Shown one piece after another: positions 1 through 10,236 of a stretch of 64,000 nt of DNA. The stretch covers positions 124,001 to 188,000 of the forward strand of contig NHEJ01000004.1 of the NCBI GenBank assembly GCA_002170395.1, read 5' to 3'. The notes below the pieces were generated by a model. That model saw only the letters and a program-made list of their open reading frames with translations, ran no database searches and was not told the origin of the DNA. Both the position numbers and the translations under genes were made by a program. Each line of letters starts with the position of its first letter. The first letter of the stretch is position 1. Source of the DNA: Betaproteobacteria bacterium TMED82. Lineage in GTDB: Bacteria; Pseudomonadota; Gammaproteobacteria; Burkholderiales; Burkholderiaceae_A.

Positions 1-1
1 G

Positions 2-1045
2 GCTGTTAGGGATTTTTTTCTTAATAAAAAAGTTTCTGATCGGGATTATTTGCTAGTTGGAGCTGACTTAAAGACATTACAACAATTTAACTTAAAAGCT
101 GTTGGAAAAAATTTTCCAGTCTTTCTTCACCCGGAAACTAGCGAGGAAATAGCATTAGCAAGAACTGAAAAAAAAATTGGGAAGGGATATAAAGGATTCA
201 TTTTTCATACAGATAGTTCAGTTTTAGTGGAACATGATTTGCGTAGAAGAGATTTGACGATTAATGCTATGGCTGTCGATGAAAGCGGTGCACTATTAGA
301 CCCTTTTAATGGTAGGAAAGACATCGAAAATAAATTACTGAAGCATGTTAGTCCATCTTTTGCAGAGGATCCACTGAGGTTGATGAGGCTAGCAAGATTT
401 TACGCTTGTATGAGAAACTTTAAAATTGATGGCCAGACAAAAAGCCTGTGCAGGCAAATTATTGATGCCGGTGAGTTGAAATATTTATCTGGCCAAAGAA
501 TTTGGCAAGAGTTATCAAAAGGGTTAGAGAGTCCTGACTCTATTAAAATGATAAGAGCTCTGCAAGATTTTAAAGCCTGGAAAGAGATTACTGGACAAGA
601 TTTTACAAGTCATTCAATCGCTGCATTTTTAGATTCAACCTGGGGTTGTGACTTACCGGTCAACTGGAAAGCAGGGGTAATTTTTAAAAATTATGACATA
701 ACCACCAACTTATGTTTTTTTCCCAAAAGGGTGACCAATAGCATAATTTCTCTTAAAAGAGCTGAAAGAGTACTCAGGACTTATTCATACAATCTGGGTT
801 CAAAAACCATTTTAAACCTTGCAGAGATTGGGAATTTATTTAGAGCACCTGCAGACATACCTTTTTTTTTGAGGTCAGTTTTTTATAGAGACACCGATAA
901 AATCCTAGTAATGGAAAAGTTGATAAGTAGGCTTATTGAATGGCCAATAGGAGATATAGTAAAAAATACGAAAAATAAGGAAATGCTCAGAGAAAAAATA
1001 AGAAATGCTAGATTGGATTTTTTAGAAAAAGAATTATGTAAATGA
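2..1045 (+). CDS. cca: Multifunctional CCA tRNA nucleotidyltransferase, 5' truncated by window edge
   Basis: Frame open from base 2 (AVRDFFLNKKVSDRDYLLVGADL...); HDLRRRDLTINAMA, DPLRLMRLARF motifs. Confidence 0.93.
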   Translation, partial: AVRDFFLNKKVSDRDYLLVGADLKTLQQFNLKAVGKNFPVFLHPETSEEIALARTEKKIGKGYKGFIFHTDSSVLVEHDLRRRDLTINAMAVDESGALLDPFNGRKDIENKLLKHVSPSFAEDPLRLMRLARFYACMRNFKIDGQTKSLCRQIIDAGELKYLSGQRIWQELSKGLESPDSIKMIRALQDFKAWKEITGQDFTSHSIAAFLDSTWGCDLPVNWKAGVIFKNYDITTNLCFFPKRVTNSIISLKRAERVLRTYSYNLGSKTILNLAEIGNLFRAPADIPFFLRSVFYRDTDKILVMEKLISRLIEWPIGDIVKNTKNKEMLREKIRNARLDFLEKELCK

Positions 1046-1047
1046 GA

Positions 1048-2247
1048 TCAATACTCTTTCAATATGTCTAAAACCAAAAATGATGACCCCATCTCCGACT
1101 CAAGTAATAAATATTGTAAAGATTTTTTTAGCTCTAGTAGTTCAAGATTGTTGTTTTCTAATTTTAGAAAAAGTTTCTCTGCATCTTCCAAGATTCCATT
1201 ATCTATCAACCAAGCTGCTTGTGTCTGTAAGGTAAATGTTAGTTCTTTATCTTTAGTGATCTCTTCAATAAGGCTTGTGAAATCGACTTGATGTGTTATG
1301 TCGATATTTCCAGTCCTTGATATTATCTCATTCAAATCGGAAATTTGATGGTGATTACTAAATGCCGAAACTGTGGTGTCTCTCCTTTCTGAATGATCTA
1401 TATCTAGACGCTCTGATCCATAATCTATAATTACCGCAGCCCCATAATCAAAACTGTCTAATACTTTTCTTATCCAATCCTTTGTATACACATTCCATTC
1501 ACCTAATCTTGGATTTTTCCAAGGTTTTCCTCTCAATCGAGATTGAGTACATCGTTTTAGTACATTCTCTCTAAGAGCAGCACATGCCTCGTTAAATTTC
1601 CCGACCATATTTCCATTGCCGTCGACTGAAACACCGTATTCCAAAATTTTGTTCGTTTCAGCTTGATTCTTTGGTTCCCAAGAAAAAATTTTTACGGGAA
1701 AAGAATCCACGACTTCATTAGCTATCACTAGTCCGTTAACTAACTCATATTTATCTGGAATGAATTTATTTGGTTCAGGCACTACTAATTTCCAGAAACA
1801 CAAATCCATAATTTTTTTCCGGGTATCTTTTGAAAACCTTTCAATTGATAACTCTATTGTTTTTTTTTGATTAGTTATCATGCTACTACTGACTTCATAA
1901 AACTCATATCGGTGAGGTAGGCAATTCACTTGATCTAGCTCTATTAATATTTCTAAAGCTAATTCACCAGTACCGGGGCCAAATTCTCTAATTATTAAAT
2001 TATTTCTTAAGAAATTTGGTGTTGTTGATACTAACTTTTTAAATCTTTTAGCTAAAACTTTTCCTAACCATGGACCTAAAGAAGCCGAAGTGATAAAGTC
2101 GCCTTTTTTCCCAAAGGGAGTTTTATCAGTATTATTTTTTATGTAATAACTGTCCGAATAAAGATATAATGCTTCGAGCATTAGCTTGTCAAAGCTCAAC
2201 CAACCAGAAGATTCATTTATTCGGTGTATTATTTTGTTATAAATCAT
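1048..2247 (-). CDS. SAM-dependent methyltransferase, MidA/DUF185 family
   Basis: GDFITSASLGPWLGKVLA, IREFGPGTGELA, VVDSFPVK and IIDYG motifs; start likely the MIYNKIIHRI methionine at 2247 rather than the ORF-track start at 2307. Confidence 0.8.
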   Translation of the reverse strand: MIYNKIIHRINESSGWLSFDKLMLEALYLYSDSYYIKNNTDKTPFGKKGDFITSASLGPWLGKVLAKRFKKLVSTTPNFLRNNLIIREFGPGTGELALEILIELDQVNCLPHRYEFYEVSSSMITNQKKTIELSIERFSKDTRKKIMDLCFWKLVVPEPNKFIPDKYELVNGLVIANEVVDSFPVKIFSWEPKNQAETNKILEYGVSVDGNGNMVGKFNEACAALRENVLKRCTQSRLRGKPWKNPRLGEWNVYTKDWIRKVLDSFDYGAAVIIDYGSERLDIDHSERRDTTVSAFSNHHQISDLNEIISRTGNIDITHQVDFTSLIEEITKDKELTFTLQTQAAWLIDNGILEDAEKLFLKLENNNLELLELKKSLQYLLLESEMGSSFLVLDILKEY

Positions 2248-3028
2248 GAAAAAAGAAAAAAAAGTATGTTTAGTTACTGGCGGTGCTAAACGCATTGGGA
2301 AAAGCATTTGCCTTCATCTAGCCAAAAATGGCTGGGATGTGGCCATTCATTACAATACATCTAGTGATGCTGCAAAAGAAACCGCTGATCAAATTATAGC
2401 CCTAGGAAGGAAGGCAATGGTGACAAAAACATCGTTGCCACCGTCCACAGATTCGGAATATCGAGCCCTATTAGAGAAAGTCAAGCAGGAATTAGGAGAC
2501 ATTACACTTTTAGTGAATAATGCAGCTAAATTCGAATACGATAATCCATCAAGTATTACCAGTAAAAACTTGGCCAGTCACTTCTACTGTAATTCTGTTG
2601 CTCCAATGATGCTCACACATGCTTTATATTCTCATTGGATTAATAAGAATGCTGATAGCCTGTCTGCAACTGTGATAAATATACTTGATCAAAAGTTATG
2701 GAATACAAATCCTGATTTCTTCTCATACACGATTTCGAAGTCAGCCTTGTTTGAAGCCACTCACATAATGGCGACGAGTATGGCGCCAATATTGAGAATT
2801 TTGTCTATATCCCCCGGTATTACACTTAAATCGGAACATCAAAGCCAAGCAAATTTTAATCAAGCGCACAAGAAAACTCCTCTTGGGAAAGCTTGTTCTG
2901 CCCTTGATATAGCGAAAGCTGTACATTGGTTGGAGGAAAACAAGTCAATTACTGGTATCAATTTAACTATAGACGGGGGACAACATTTGAATAAAATTTC
3001 CAGAGATGTGATGTTCACTATCCAATGA
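2246..3028 (+). CDS. SDR-family pteridine/dihydrofolate reductase-like protein
   Basis: VTGGAKRIGK nucleotide-binding motif, LVNNAAKFE, YTISKSAL (YxxxK), SPGITL; adjacent to folB. Confidence 0.85.
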   Translation: MKKEKKVCLVTGGAKRIGKSICLHLAKNGWDVAIHYNTSSDAAKETADQIIALGRKAMVTKTSLPPSTDSEYRALLEKVKQELGDITLLVNNAAKFEYDNPSSITSKNLASHFYCNSVAPMMLTHALYSHWINKNADSLSATVINILDQKLWNTNPDFFSYTISKSALFEATHIMATSMAPILRILSISPGITLKSEHQSQANFNQAHKKTPLGKACSALDIAKAVHWLEENKSITGINLTIDGGQHLNKISRDVMFTIQ

Positions 3029-3411
3029 GTCTATTAACAACTAAAGAGTTTACTGACTGTCGCTGCATTTTTTTTGATGAACTTGAATTATCTGCTCGCA
3101 TTGGTGTGCACCCGGAGGAACAAAATAGAACTCAAAAAATACTAGTCTGGCTGAAGCTCTATCTACCACAGAAAAACGCATCATCTCCTAGTGATAATAT
3201 TAAACATGTACTTGACTACGATAACGTTAGAGCTGGAATTACTGCCATAGTAAGTGAGCGTCACTTTTACTTACAAGAAACATTGATAGACAAAATTGCT
3301 GCTTTTTGTATTGAGCTAAGAAATATAAAGGCAGTAGAGGTAAAAATAGCTAAAGTGGAAGCATATGAGAATTGTAAAGCTGTAGGAATTGAAGTTATAA
3401 AATGGAAGTAG
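3025..3411 (+). CDS. folB: Dihydroneopterin aldolase
   Basis: IFFDELELSARIGVHPEEQNRTQ...LDYDNVRAGI, ETLIDKIA; overlaps upstream reductase by 4 nt. Confidence 0.88.
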   Translation: MSLLTTKEFTDCRCIFFDELELSARIGVHPEEQNRTQKILVWLKLYLPQKNASSPSDNIKHVLDYDNVRAGITAIVSERHFYLQETLIDKIAAFCIELRNIKAVEVKIAKVEAYENCKAVGIEVIKWK

Positions 3412-3492
3412 TTACCACGTGAATAGACAAGTATAGAAAATGAGCATTTCACGTTTCAATTTATTGCTTTCTGAAATGAAAAAAGTATTTTC

Positions 3493-5085
3493 TTGAGTAA
3501 CTGTGAGATGAACTCAATTATTCGTTTGTTAAAAATTTGTATGGTAATCCGATCATTTGGAATTGATCAAATTATTTGGAAAAAAAAAGAAACTCCGATT
3601 TTCATTAAGTTCGTGCTGTCTTTTTTAAATCTTTCAAGACTTTTTAAAAAATTTCCTGAAGCAAGAGGTATCCGGCTAAGAAAATGTTTGGAGTCTTTAG
3701 GACCGATTTTTGTCAAATTCGGTCAGTTGCTCTCAACAAGAAGAGATTTATTACCTGAGGATATAGCCGATGAATTAGCCTATCTTCAAGATAGAGTTAA
3801 ACCTTTCGAATCGGAGTTCGCAGTAAAGAGTATAGAGAAATCCTTCAACAAAAAACTTGATGAAATTTTTTCTGTTTTCTGTCTAGAGTCAGAGGCAAGT
3901 GCCTCAATCGCTCAAGTTCACTTCGGAACACTAAAAAATGGACGAGAGGTAGCGGTAAAAATTTTAAGACCTAAAATGCTTGAAGCTATTAAAAAAGATA
4001 TTCAACTTCTAAAGTTAGGGGCTAATTTAATTGAAATTTTTTTTACCGATGGAAAGAGATTGAGACCTAAAGATGTTGTTGCTGAATTTGACTTTTACTT
4101 ACATGATGAACTTGATTTAGTTATTGAGGCTTCTAACGCCTCTCAACTAAAAAGAAATTTTAAAAATAGTAAAATACTACAAATTCCAGAAATGATTTGG
4201 GAATACTGTTCGAGCGACGTAATAGTTATGGAAAGAGTCTATGGAATACCTATTAGTAGGATAGATTTATTAGAAAAGACAGGGATTGATTTAAAACAAC
4301 TTTCTTACGACGGAGTTCAAATTTTCTTCACTCAAGTATTCCGAGATGGATATTTTCACGCCGATATGCACCCAGGGAATATCTTAGTATCTACCCAAGA
4401 TGATTTTTTTGGGAAGTATATTGCACTCGATTTTGGCATAGTAGGTACCCTCACAGAAAATGACAAAAGCTACTTAGCAAAAAATTTTTTAGCTTTTTTT
4501 AGAAGAGACTACAGAAAAGTGGCTGAGCTTCACATTGAGTCGGGTTGGGTACCGGAGCATACCAGGGTTGAATCTTTGGAGTCTGCAGTTCGGGCCGTAT
4601 GTGAACCTTACTTTGACAAACCTTTAAAAGATATTTCGCTCGGACAAGTCTTGATGCGATTATTTCAAGCTTCAAGACGTTTTAACGTGAGGATCCAACC
4701 TCAATTAGTTCTCTTACAAAAGACTTTACTTAACATCGAAGGGCTAGGGAGACAACTTAATCCTGAATTAGACTTATGGTCGACCGCAAAACCTTTTCTA
4801 GAAACTTGGATGAAAGAGCAAATTGGATTTCCTGCTCTTAAAAACCAGTTTGAAAGAGAAGTAGAATCCTGGGCTACACTTATTCCTCGAATTCCACGAC
4901 TCACTAGTGAAGCTTTATTGCAATTGAAAAATACAAAAACAGAAAAGATTGAACTTGAGCTTGCTAAAATTTCAAAAGTACAGCGAAATTTAAGGTTGTG
5001 GTTAGTTTTAGGAACTTTCTTTAATTTAATTACAGTAGTAGCTATTATTTTAGTTTCAATTTACATAATGAATCTTTTTCTTTGA
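3493..5085 (+). CDS. ubiB: Ubiquinone biosynthesis kinase-like protein UbiB
   Basis: KCLESLGPIFVKFGQLLSTRRDLLPEDIADELAYLQD; HADMHPGNILVS; C-terminal TM segment. Confidence 0.93.
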   Translation: MSNCEMNSIIRLLKICMVIRSFGIDQIIWKKKETPIFIKFVLSFLNLSRLFKKFPEARGIRLRKCLESLGPIFVKFGQLLSTRRDLLPEDIADELAYLQDRVKPFESEFAVKSIEKSFNKKLDEIFSVFCLESEASASIAQVHFGTLKNGREVAVKILRPKMLEAIKKDIQLLKLGANLIEIFFTDGKRLRPKDVVAEFDFYLHDELDLVIEASNASQLKRNFKNSKILQIPEMIWEYCSSDVIVMERVYGIPISRIDLLEKTGIDLKQLSYDGVQIFFTQVFRDGYFHADMHPGNILVSTQDDFFGKYIALDFGIVGTLTENDKSYLAKNFLAFFRRDYRKVAELHIESGWVPEHTRVESLESAVRAVCEPYFDKPLKDISLGQVLMRLFQASRRFNVRIQPQLVLLQKTLLNIEGLGRQLNPELDLWSTAKPFLETWMKEQIGFPALKNQFEREVESWATLIPRIPRLTSEALLQLKNTKTEKIELELAKISKVQRNLRLWLVLGTFFNLITVVAIILVSIYIMNLFL

Positions 5086-6518
5086 TGATAGAAATCATTT
5101 TTATTTATATTTTTTTGTCAATCTGTGTGGGCTTATATGCATCTCGATTTGTAAATAATATTGGTGACTTTATCACTGCTGGAAAGAGTCTTCCCTTGGT
5201 AATCATTTTGGCAATGGTATTTGCGACCTGGTTTGGAGCTGAGAGTGTGCTGGGTATTTCAGCTACCTTTTTAGAGGAAGGTCTCTCTGGCTTGGCCTCT
5301 GACCCTTTGGGAGCGTCAGCGTGTTTAATTTTGTTTGGTTTATTTTTTGCAAAGCCGCTATACAAGGCAAACTTGCTAACTCTCGGTGATTTTTTTAAAA
5401 GAAATTATAGTCAGGAAGTAGAGATAATTATTTCAGGCTGCATAATCATCTCTTACATTGGTTGGATATCAGCTCAAATTTCAGCTTTAGGTTTAATATT
5501 TTTTGTACTAAGTGAAGGGAATATCTCTGAATTTACGGGCATCATTGCTGGAGCAATGATAGTGTTAAGCTACACCTTAGCGGGAGGAATGTGGTCAATT
5601 GCTGTAACGACTTTCGTTCAAATGATCTTTATAGTTCTTGGACTAGTGCTTGTATCTATGGAGGCCGCAAATTTATCGGGAGGAGTAACTGAAGTTATCC
5701 AACAAGCAAACGCAGACGGTAAACTGGAATTGTTCCCAAGTCCAAGTTTTTATGAATTTTTTTTGTGGGTTGCTGCTTTTCTAACTATGGCATTAGGTTC
5801 GATTCCGCAGCAGGATGTATTTCAAAGAGCCAATGCCGCCAAGTCCGAAAGGGCTGCTGTTTGGGGGACGACCCTTGGAGGAATTTTTTATTTTTTATTT
5901 GCTGCTGTTCCTTTATTTTTGGCTTATTCTGCCTTCTTAATTGACCCAACTGAGACAGCCAGACTAATGGAACAAGACTCACAACTCGTACTACCAACTT
6001 TGGTCTTAAATCATATGCCTTTTTGGCTGCAAGTTCTTTTTTTTGGGTCTTTAGTTTCTGTAATTTTGAGTACTGCCGCTGGTACTTTACTGGCACCCTC
6101 AGTTCTATTTACGAATAATGTCGTAAAGTATTTCGTTCCAAATATCTCGAACGTTCGACTTTTACTCTACACCCGATTAGCTATAATATTTTTTACTGTT
6201 ATCGTTATTTTTTACGCTGTAAATTCTAAGATTGGGATTCATGAAATGGTTGAAAACGCATATAGGGTAACATTGGCCGGAGCATTTGTCCCCTTAGCAG
6301 CAGGTTTGTTCTGGTCTAAAGCTAGTAACTTCGGAGCTGTATTAGCAATAGTATTTGGCGTCAGTAGTTGGCTATTGTTAGAAATTATAAAATTTGAAAT
6401 TCCAATTGAACCTCAGCTAATTGGTTTATTTTTTAGTTTAATTGGTATGATTGTCGGTACTTATTTAAAACCCTCTAAAACTAATGCTATGTCAAAAAGG
6501 GAAGAGTCTGTCGAATGA
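5082..6518 (+). CDS. Sodium:solute symporter family transporter
   Basis: SSS-type multi-TM protein; FATWFGAESVLG, GWISAQISALG, SIPQQDVFQRANAAKS. Confidence 0.88.
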   Translation: MMIEIIFIYIFLSICVGLYASRFVNNIGDFITAGKSLPLVIILAMVFATWFGAESVLGISATFLEEGLSGLASDPLGASACLILFGLFFAKPLYKANLLTLGDFFKRNYSQEVEIIISGCIIISYIGWISAQISALGLIFFVLSEGNISEFTGIIAGAMIVLSYTLAGGMWSIAVTTFVQMIFIVLGLVLVSMEAANLSGGVTEVIQQANADGKLELFPSPSFYEFFLWVAAFLTMALGSIPQQDVFQRANAAKSERAAVWGTTLGGIFYFLFAAVPLFLAYSAFLIDPTETARLMEQDSQLVLPTLVLNHMPFWLQVLFFGSLVSVILSTAAGTLLAPSVLFTNNVVKYFVPNISNVRLLLYTRLAIIFFTVIVIFYAVNSKIGIHEMVENAYRVTLAGAFVPLAAGLFWSKASNFGAVLAIVFGVSSWLLLEIIKFEIPIEPQLIGLFFSLIGMIVGTYLKPSKTNAMSKREESVE

Positions 6519-7909
6519 ACATCGTTATTTTAGCTGCGGGTATGGGTAAAAGGATGAACTCACCTACACCGAAAGTTTTACACAAAATCGCAGGCAAATC
6601 GATGCTATTTCGAATTTTGGAGACCGTGAAAAGATTAAGACCAACTAGTATTTTTGTAGTGAAAAATCCTCATCATAAAGAGGTAGAGAAAACTATAATA
6701 CAGGAATGTACAAAAAGTGGTTTCAATATACCGTTGAGATTTATTAATCAAAGTAAGGCTCTAGGAACGGGTCATGCAGTTAAAGTAGCTTCAAAATTTC
6801 TCAATAGCGAAGTTTCAACTTTAATCCTGTTTGCCGATGTTCCATTAGTAAAATACGAAACACTTAAAGACATGAAGGTGAAAAATCGAAAGTCTGGATT
6901 GAAACTACTAACCGCTAAACTAGAAGATTCATTTGGTTACGGAAGAATTATCAGAGACTATAATAATGAAGTTAAAGCCATTGTTGAGGAAAAGGATGCT
7001 GACAAACAGATTAAAAATATCTCAGAAATTTTTGTTGGACCGATGTTCGTTGATACCAAATGGTTAAAAAAATCGATACTAAAAATTGATAATGCAAACA
7101 ATCAAAAGGAATATTACTTAACGCAATTAGTCGGATTAGCCAACAATGAAAATATGATCATCAAAACTATAGAAGTATCAGATAGAAGTGAAATTCTTGG
7201 CATCAATACCATACGTCAAAAATTAAATGTTGAAAGAATATTCCAAAAAAGACAAGCAGAATCTCTGATTGAAAAAGGCGTTGAGATTTTCGATCCCGAT
7301 CGGTTCGACTTGAGAGGGGACATAAAATACAGGGAGGGAGTAAAAATTGATATTGGGGCGGTTCTAATAGGCGATATAATTTTAGGTAAGAACGTAAATA
7401 TTGGACCGTACTGTATTATTGAAAATTCTACAATTGGAGATGACGTAATTATTGAAGCTTTTTGTCACATTGAAAATAGTGTAGTCGGACAGTGCTCGGT
7501 TTTAGGTCCATACGCCAGACTTAGGGTGGGAACTACAATTGGCAAGAATTGCAAAGTTGGCAACTTCGTGGAAATAAAAAACACCAGCTTCGAATCCGAA
7601 TCCAAAGCTAATCATTTATCCTATCTTGGTGATGCAAAAATAGGCAATAAAGTGAATATTGGAGCTGGTACCATAACATGTAATTATGATGGAAAAACAA
7701 AACACCTCACCTATATTGAAGATAACGTTTTCGTTGGCTCGAATACCGAACTTATTGCCCCATTAACTCTAAAGACAGGATCAACAATAGCAGCTGGCAG
7801 CAGCATCACAGACGATGTTCCCGGAAATGCTCTGGGTATAGCCAGAAGTAAACAACTATCCATAAAAAACTGGAAACATTCAAAAGCTCGCCCAAAGAAA
7901 AGAAAATAG
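6515..7909 (+). CDS. glmU: Bifunctional UDP-GlcNAc pyrophosphorylase/GlcN-1-P acetyltransferase
   Basis: LAAGMGKRMNS; hexapeptide repeats; NHLSYLGDAKIGNKVNIGAGTITCNYDG. Confidence 0.97.
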   Translation: MNIVILAAGMGKRMNSPTPKVLHKIAGKSMLFRILETVKRLRPTSIFVVKNPHHKEVEKTIIQECTKSGFNIPLRFINQSKALGTGHAVKVASKFLNSEVSTLILFADVPLVKYETLKDMKVKNRKSGLKLLTAKLEDSFGYGRIIRDYNNEVKAIVEEKDADKQIKNISEIFVGPMFVDTKWLKKSILKIDNANNQKEYYLTQLVGLANNENMIIKTIEVSDRSEILGINTIRQKLNVERIFQKRQAESLIEKGVEIFDPDRFDLRGDIKYREGVKIDIGAVLIGDIILGKNVNIGPYCIIENSTIGDDVIIEAFCHIENSVVGQCSVLGPYARLRVGTTIGKNCKVGNFVEIKNTSFESESKANHLSYLGDAKIGNKVNIGAGTITCNYDGKTKHLTYIEDNVFVGSNTELIAPLTLKTGSTIAAGSSITDDVPGNALGIARSKQLSIKNWKHSKARPKKRK

Positions 7910-7911
7910 TA

Positions 7912-9756
7912 ATGTGTGGAATTTTTGCAGGTGTTAACGAAAATAATATAATTCCAAAAATCATTAGCGGTTTGAAAAAGCTCGAATATCGAGGATACGA
8001 TTCATCTGGTATAGCGTGGATAAAATCAAATATAGTTAAAAGAGATAGATCGGTAGGTAGAGTAAAAGAATTAGAGAAATTACTTGGAGCTGTATCTTCC
8101 AATATCGCTATCGGACATACTCGTTGGGCGACACATGGTGAGGTGAATAAAAAAAATGCTCATCCACACATGTCAAAAACAAAAGATTTATCAGTCTGTA
8201 TCGTGCACAACGGGATCGTAGAAAATTATTTGGATTTAAAAAAAGACCTACTCAAAGAAGGTTATAAATTTCACTCAGATACGGATACAGAAGTAGTCGC
8301 TCATCAGTTACACTTTGAAAGAAGAATTGCAGCCTCTCTTCCAATAGCTATAAATGCTTTAAGTAAAAAGTTAATTGGAGCATATGCATTAGTAGCGCTT
8401 AGTGATTTAGATTCAAACACTATTTGTGGTATTAAAAAAGGGGTGCCTTTAATCGTTGGGGGACCTGATATATTCAATGGTAATTTTTTTCTATCATCAG
8501 ACTTATCTGGTCTCATTACTTACTGTAAAAAGGTGGTTTTCCTAGATGACGAAGAAATTGTTGAGATTTCTCTGAATGAAGCTAAATTTTTTAATTCGAG
8601 AGGAATTAGGTTTAGGAAAAGAACAAATAAATTAAGCGTAAAACAAAATGAAAGTAATCTTGGACCATATACTCATTTCATGCAAAAAGAAATACATGAA
8701 CAGCCAGGCGCAGTCGCTGCGACATTGGAAACGATTGTATCGGCAAACTCACTCACACCAAATTTATTTGGACCATATGCCGCAAAATATTTTGAAAAAG
8801 TAAACTCTGTAACAGTCGTAGCCTGCGGAACAAGTTACCACGCAGGACTAGTTGCAAAATATTGGATTGAGGAGATAGCAGGACTACCCGTATCAGTTGA
8901 AATAGCGAGTGAATTCAGGTACCGGAAGAGTGTGATTTTACCTGATACTCTTTTTGTTGCTGTCTCTCAATCGGGTGAAACGGCTGATACCTTAGCTGCA
9001 GTTTATCTAGCAAAGACGCTAAAACTTTCGAGAACTTTAGCAATATGCAATGTTTCTGAGTCAACGCTAATTCGTGAATGTAAGATGTTTTTTCTTACTC
9101 GCGCTGGTCAAGAAATTGGTGTTGCTTCCACCAAAGCCTTCACAACGCAATTGGCAGCTTTGTTTGTACTTACGCTAGTACTTGCAAAAAGTAAAAATTT
9201 ATTAGATGGAAATAAAGAGCGAAACTTTCTTAATGAATTGAGGCATCTACCCAGCGCTTTAGCTGCAATTATTGCTGCTGAAAAGGATTTCAAAAAATGG
9301 ACAAAGTTTTTTAAGAAAAAGAAAAATGTCCTATTCTTAGGTAGAGGAATTCATAGTCCGATTGCGATGGAAGGAGCATTAAAGCTTAAAGAGATAAGCT
9401 ATATACATGCGGAAGCTTATGCAGCAGGGGAATTAAAACATGGCCCGTTGGCTCTCATTGATAAAGAGATGCCAATTATTGCTGTCGCTCCAAATGATGA
9501 GTTAGTAAATAAATTAAAAAATAATTTAGAAGAAGTGCGTGCAAGAGGGGGGAAATTATTTGTAATTGCTGATCTAGGTTCAGGGATCGATGAAAATAAA
9601 AATATCAAAGTTATTACTCTTGGTGACCATGTAGGGCACTTATCGCCTATACTTCACGTTATTCCACTTCAAATTCTTGCATATCATATAGCAGTATCGA
9701 GGGGTAACGATGTTGATCAGCCAAGAAATTTAGCAAAGAGTGTTACTGTAGAGTAG
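7912..9756 (+). CDS. glmS: Glutamine-fructose-6-phosphate aminotransferase (isomerizing)
   Basis: MCGIFAGV; LEYRGYDSSGIAW; SIS domains; intact terminus DQPRNLAKSVTVE-stop. Confidence 0.98.
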   Translation: MCGIFAGVNENNIIPKIISGLKKLEYRGYDSSGIAWIKSNIVKRDRSVGRVKELEKLLGAVSSNIAIGHTRWATHGEVNKKNAHPHMSKTKDLSVCIVHNGIVENYLDLKKDLLKEGYKFHSDTDTEVVAHQLHFERRIAASLPIAINALSKKLIGAYALVALSDLDSNTICGIKKGVPLIVGGPDIFNGNFFLSSDLSGLITYCKKVVFLDDEEIVEISLNEAKFFNSRGIRFRKRTNKLSVKQNESNLGPYTHFMQKEIHEQPGAVAATLETIVSANSLTPNLFGPYAAKYFEKVNSVTVVACGTSYHAGLVAKYWIEEIAGLPVSVEIASEFRYRKSVILPDTLFVAVSQSGETADTLAAVYLAKTLKLSRTLAICNVSESTLIRECKMFFLTRAGQEIGVASTKAFTTQLAALFVLTLVLAKSKNLLDGNKERNFLNELRHLPSALAAIIAAEKDFKKWTKFFKKKKNVLFLGRGIHSPIAMEGALKLKEISYIHAEAYAAGELKHGPLALIDKEMPIIAVAPNDELVNKLKNNLEEVRARGGKLFVIADLGSGIDENKNIKVITLGDHVGHLSPILHVIPLQILAYHIAVSRGNDVDQPRNLAKSVTVE

Positions 9757-9762
9757 ATAAAG
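9745..9762 (+). repeat. Left direct repeat (attL-like), last four glmS codons plus 6 nt
   Basis: ACTGTAGAGTAGATAAAG, identical to 14110-14127. Confidence 0.85.
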
Positions 9763-9773
9763 GTGTCTACTTT
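9758..9773 (+). repeat. Left terminal inverted repeat of E1
   Basis: TAAAGGTGTCTACTTT, perfect reverse complement of 14083-14098. Confidence 0.8.
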
Positions 9774-9788
9774 TCAAAAAAAATTAGT

Positions 9789-10097
9789 TTGAAATTTGTA
9801 GCAAGAGTTGAAACTAACAATCTTCTGTATCAAAAAGAAATTTCACAAAGACACATATTGTTATACAGAATTATAAAACATTTTAACGAAGAATTAAACA
9901 TTGGGCATAGAACAATTTGTTCAATTTTGAACAAACACGGAATAAGAACTCATCACGGAAAAAAGTGGAGTAAATCGGGCAGTTCATCATACAGCGTGAT
10001 TAAAAGAATGAACGAAAGAGAAGATAGAATAAAAAACGTGCGAAAGAAAAAGTTCGGAATACAAGTGAGCGATTTTGAGATAGTATTTAGCAATTGA
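9789..10097 (+). CDS. Small HTH-like/recombinase-C-terminal-like hypothetical protein (102 aa)
   Basis: NIGHRTICSILNKHGIRTHHGKKWSKSGSSSYSVIKR resembles the helix-turn-helix/tail segment of serine recombinases; no catalytic domain present. Confidence 0.55.
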   Translation: MKFVARVETNNLLYQKEISQRHILLYRIIKHFNEELNIGHRTICSILNKHGIRTHHGKKWSKSGSSSYSVIKRMNEREDRIKNVRKKKFGIQVSDFEIVFSN

Positions 10098-10236
10098 TAA
10101 GAAGATGTGATGTTCCTCGAAGCAAATAATCAGAGATGAATAACTGTTACTCATTCATCTGTAGTTGGGACTTTCGGACTGTTAATAAGCTAAGGTGAAG
10201 ATAAGATAAGAACTAATATTGATTTAAGTTGAAATT

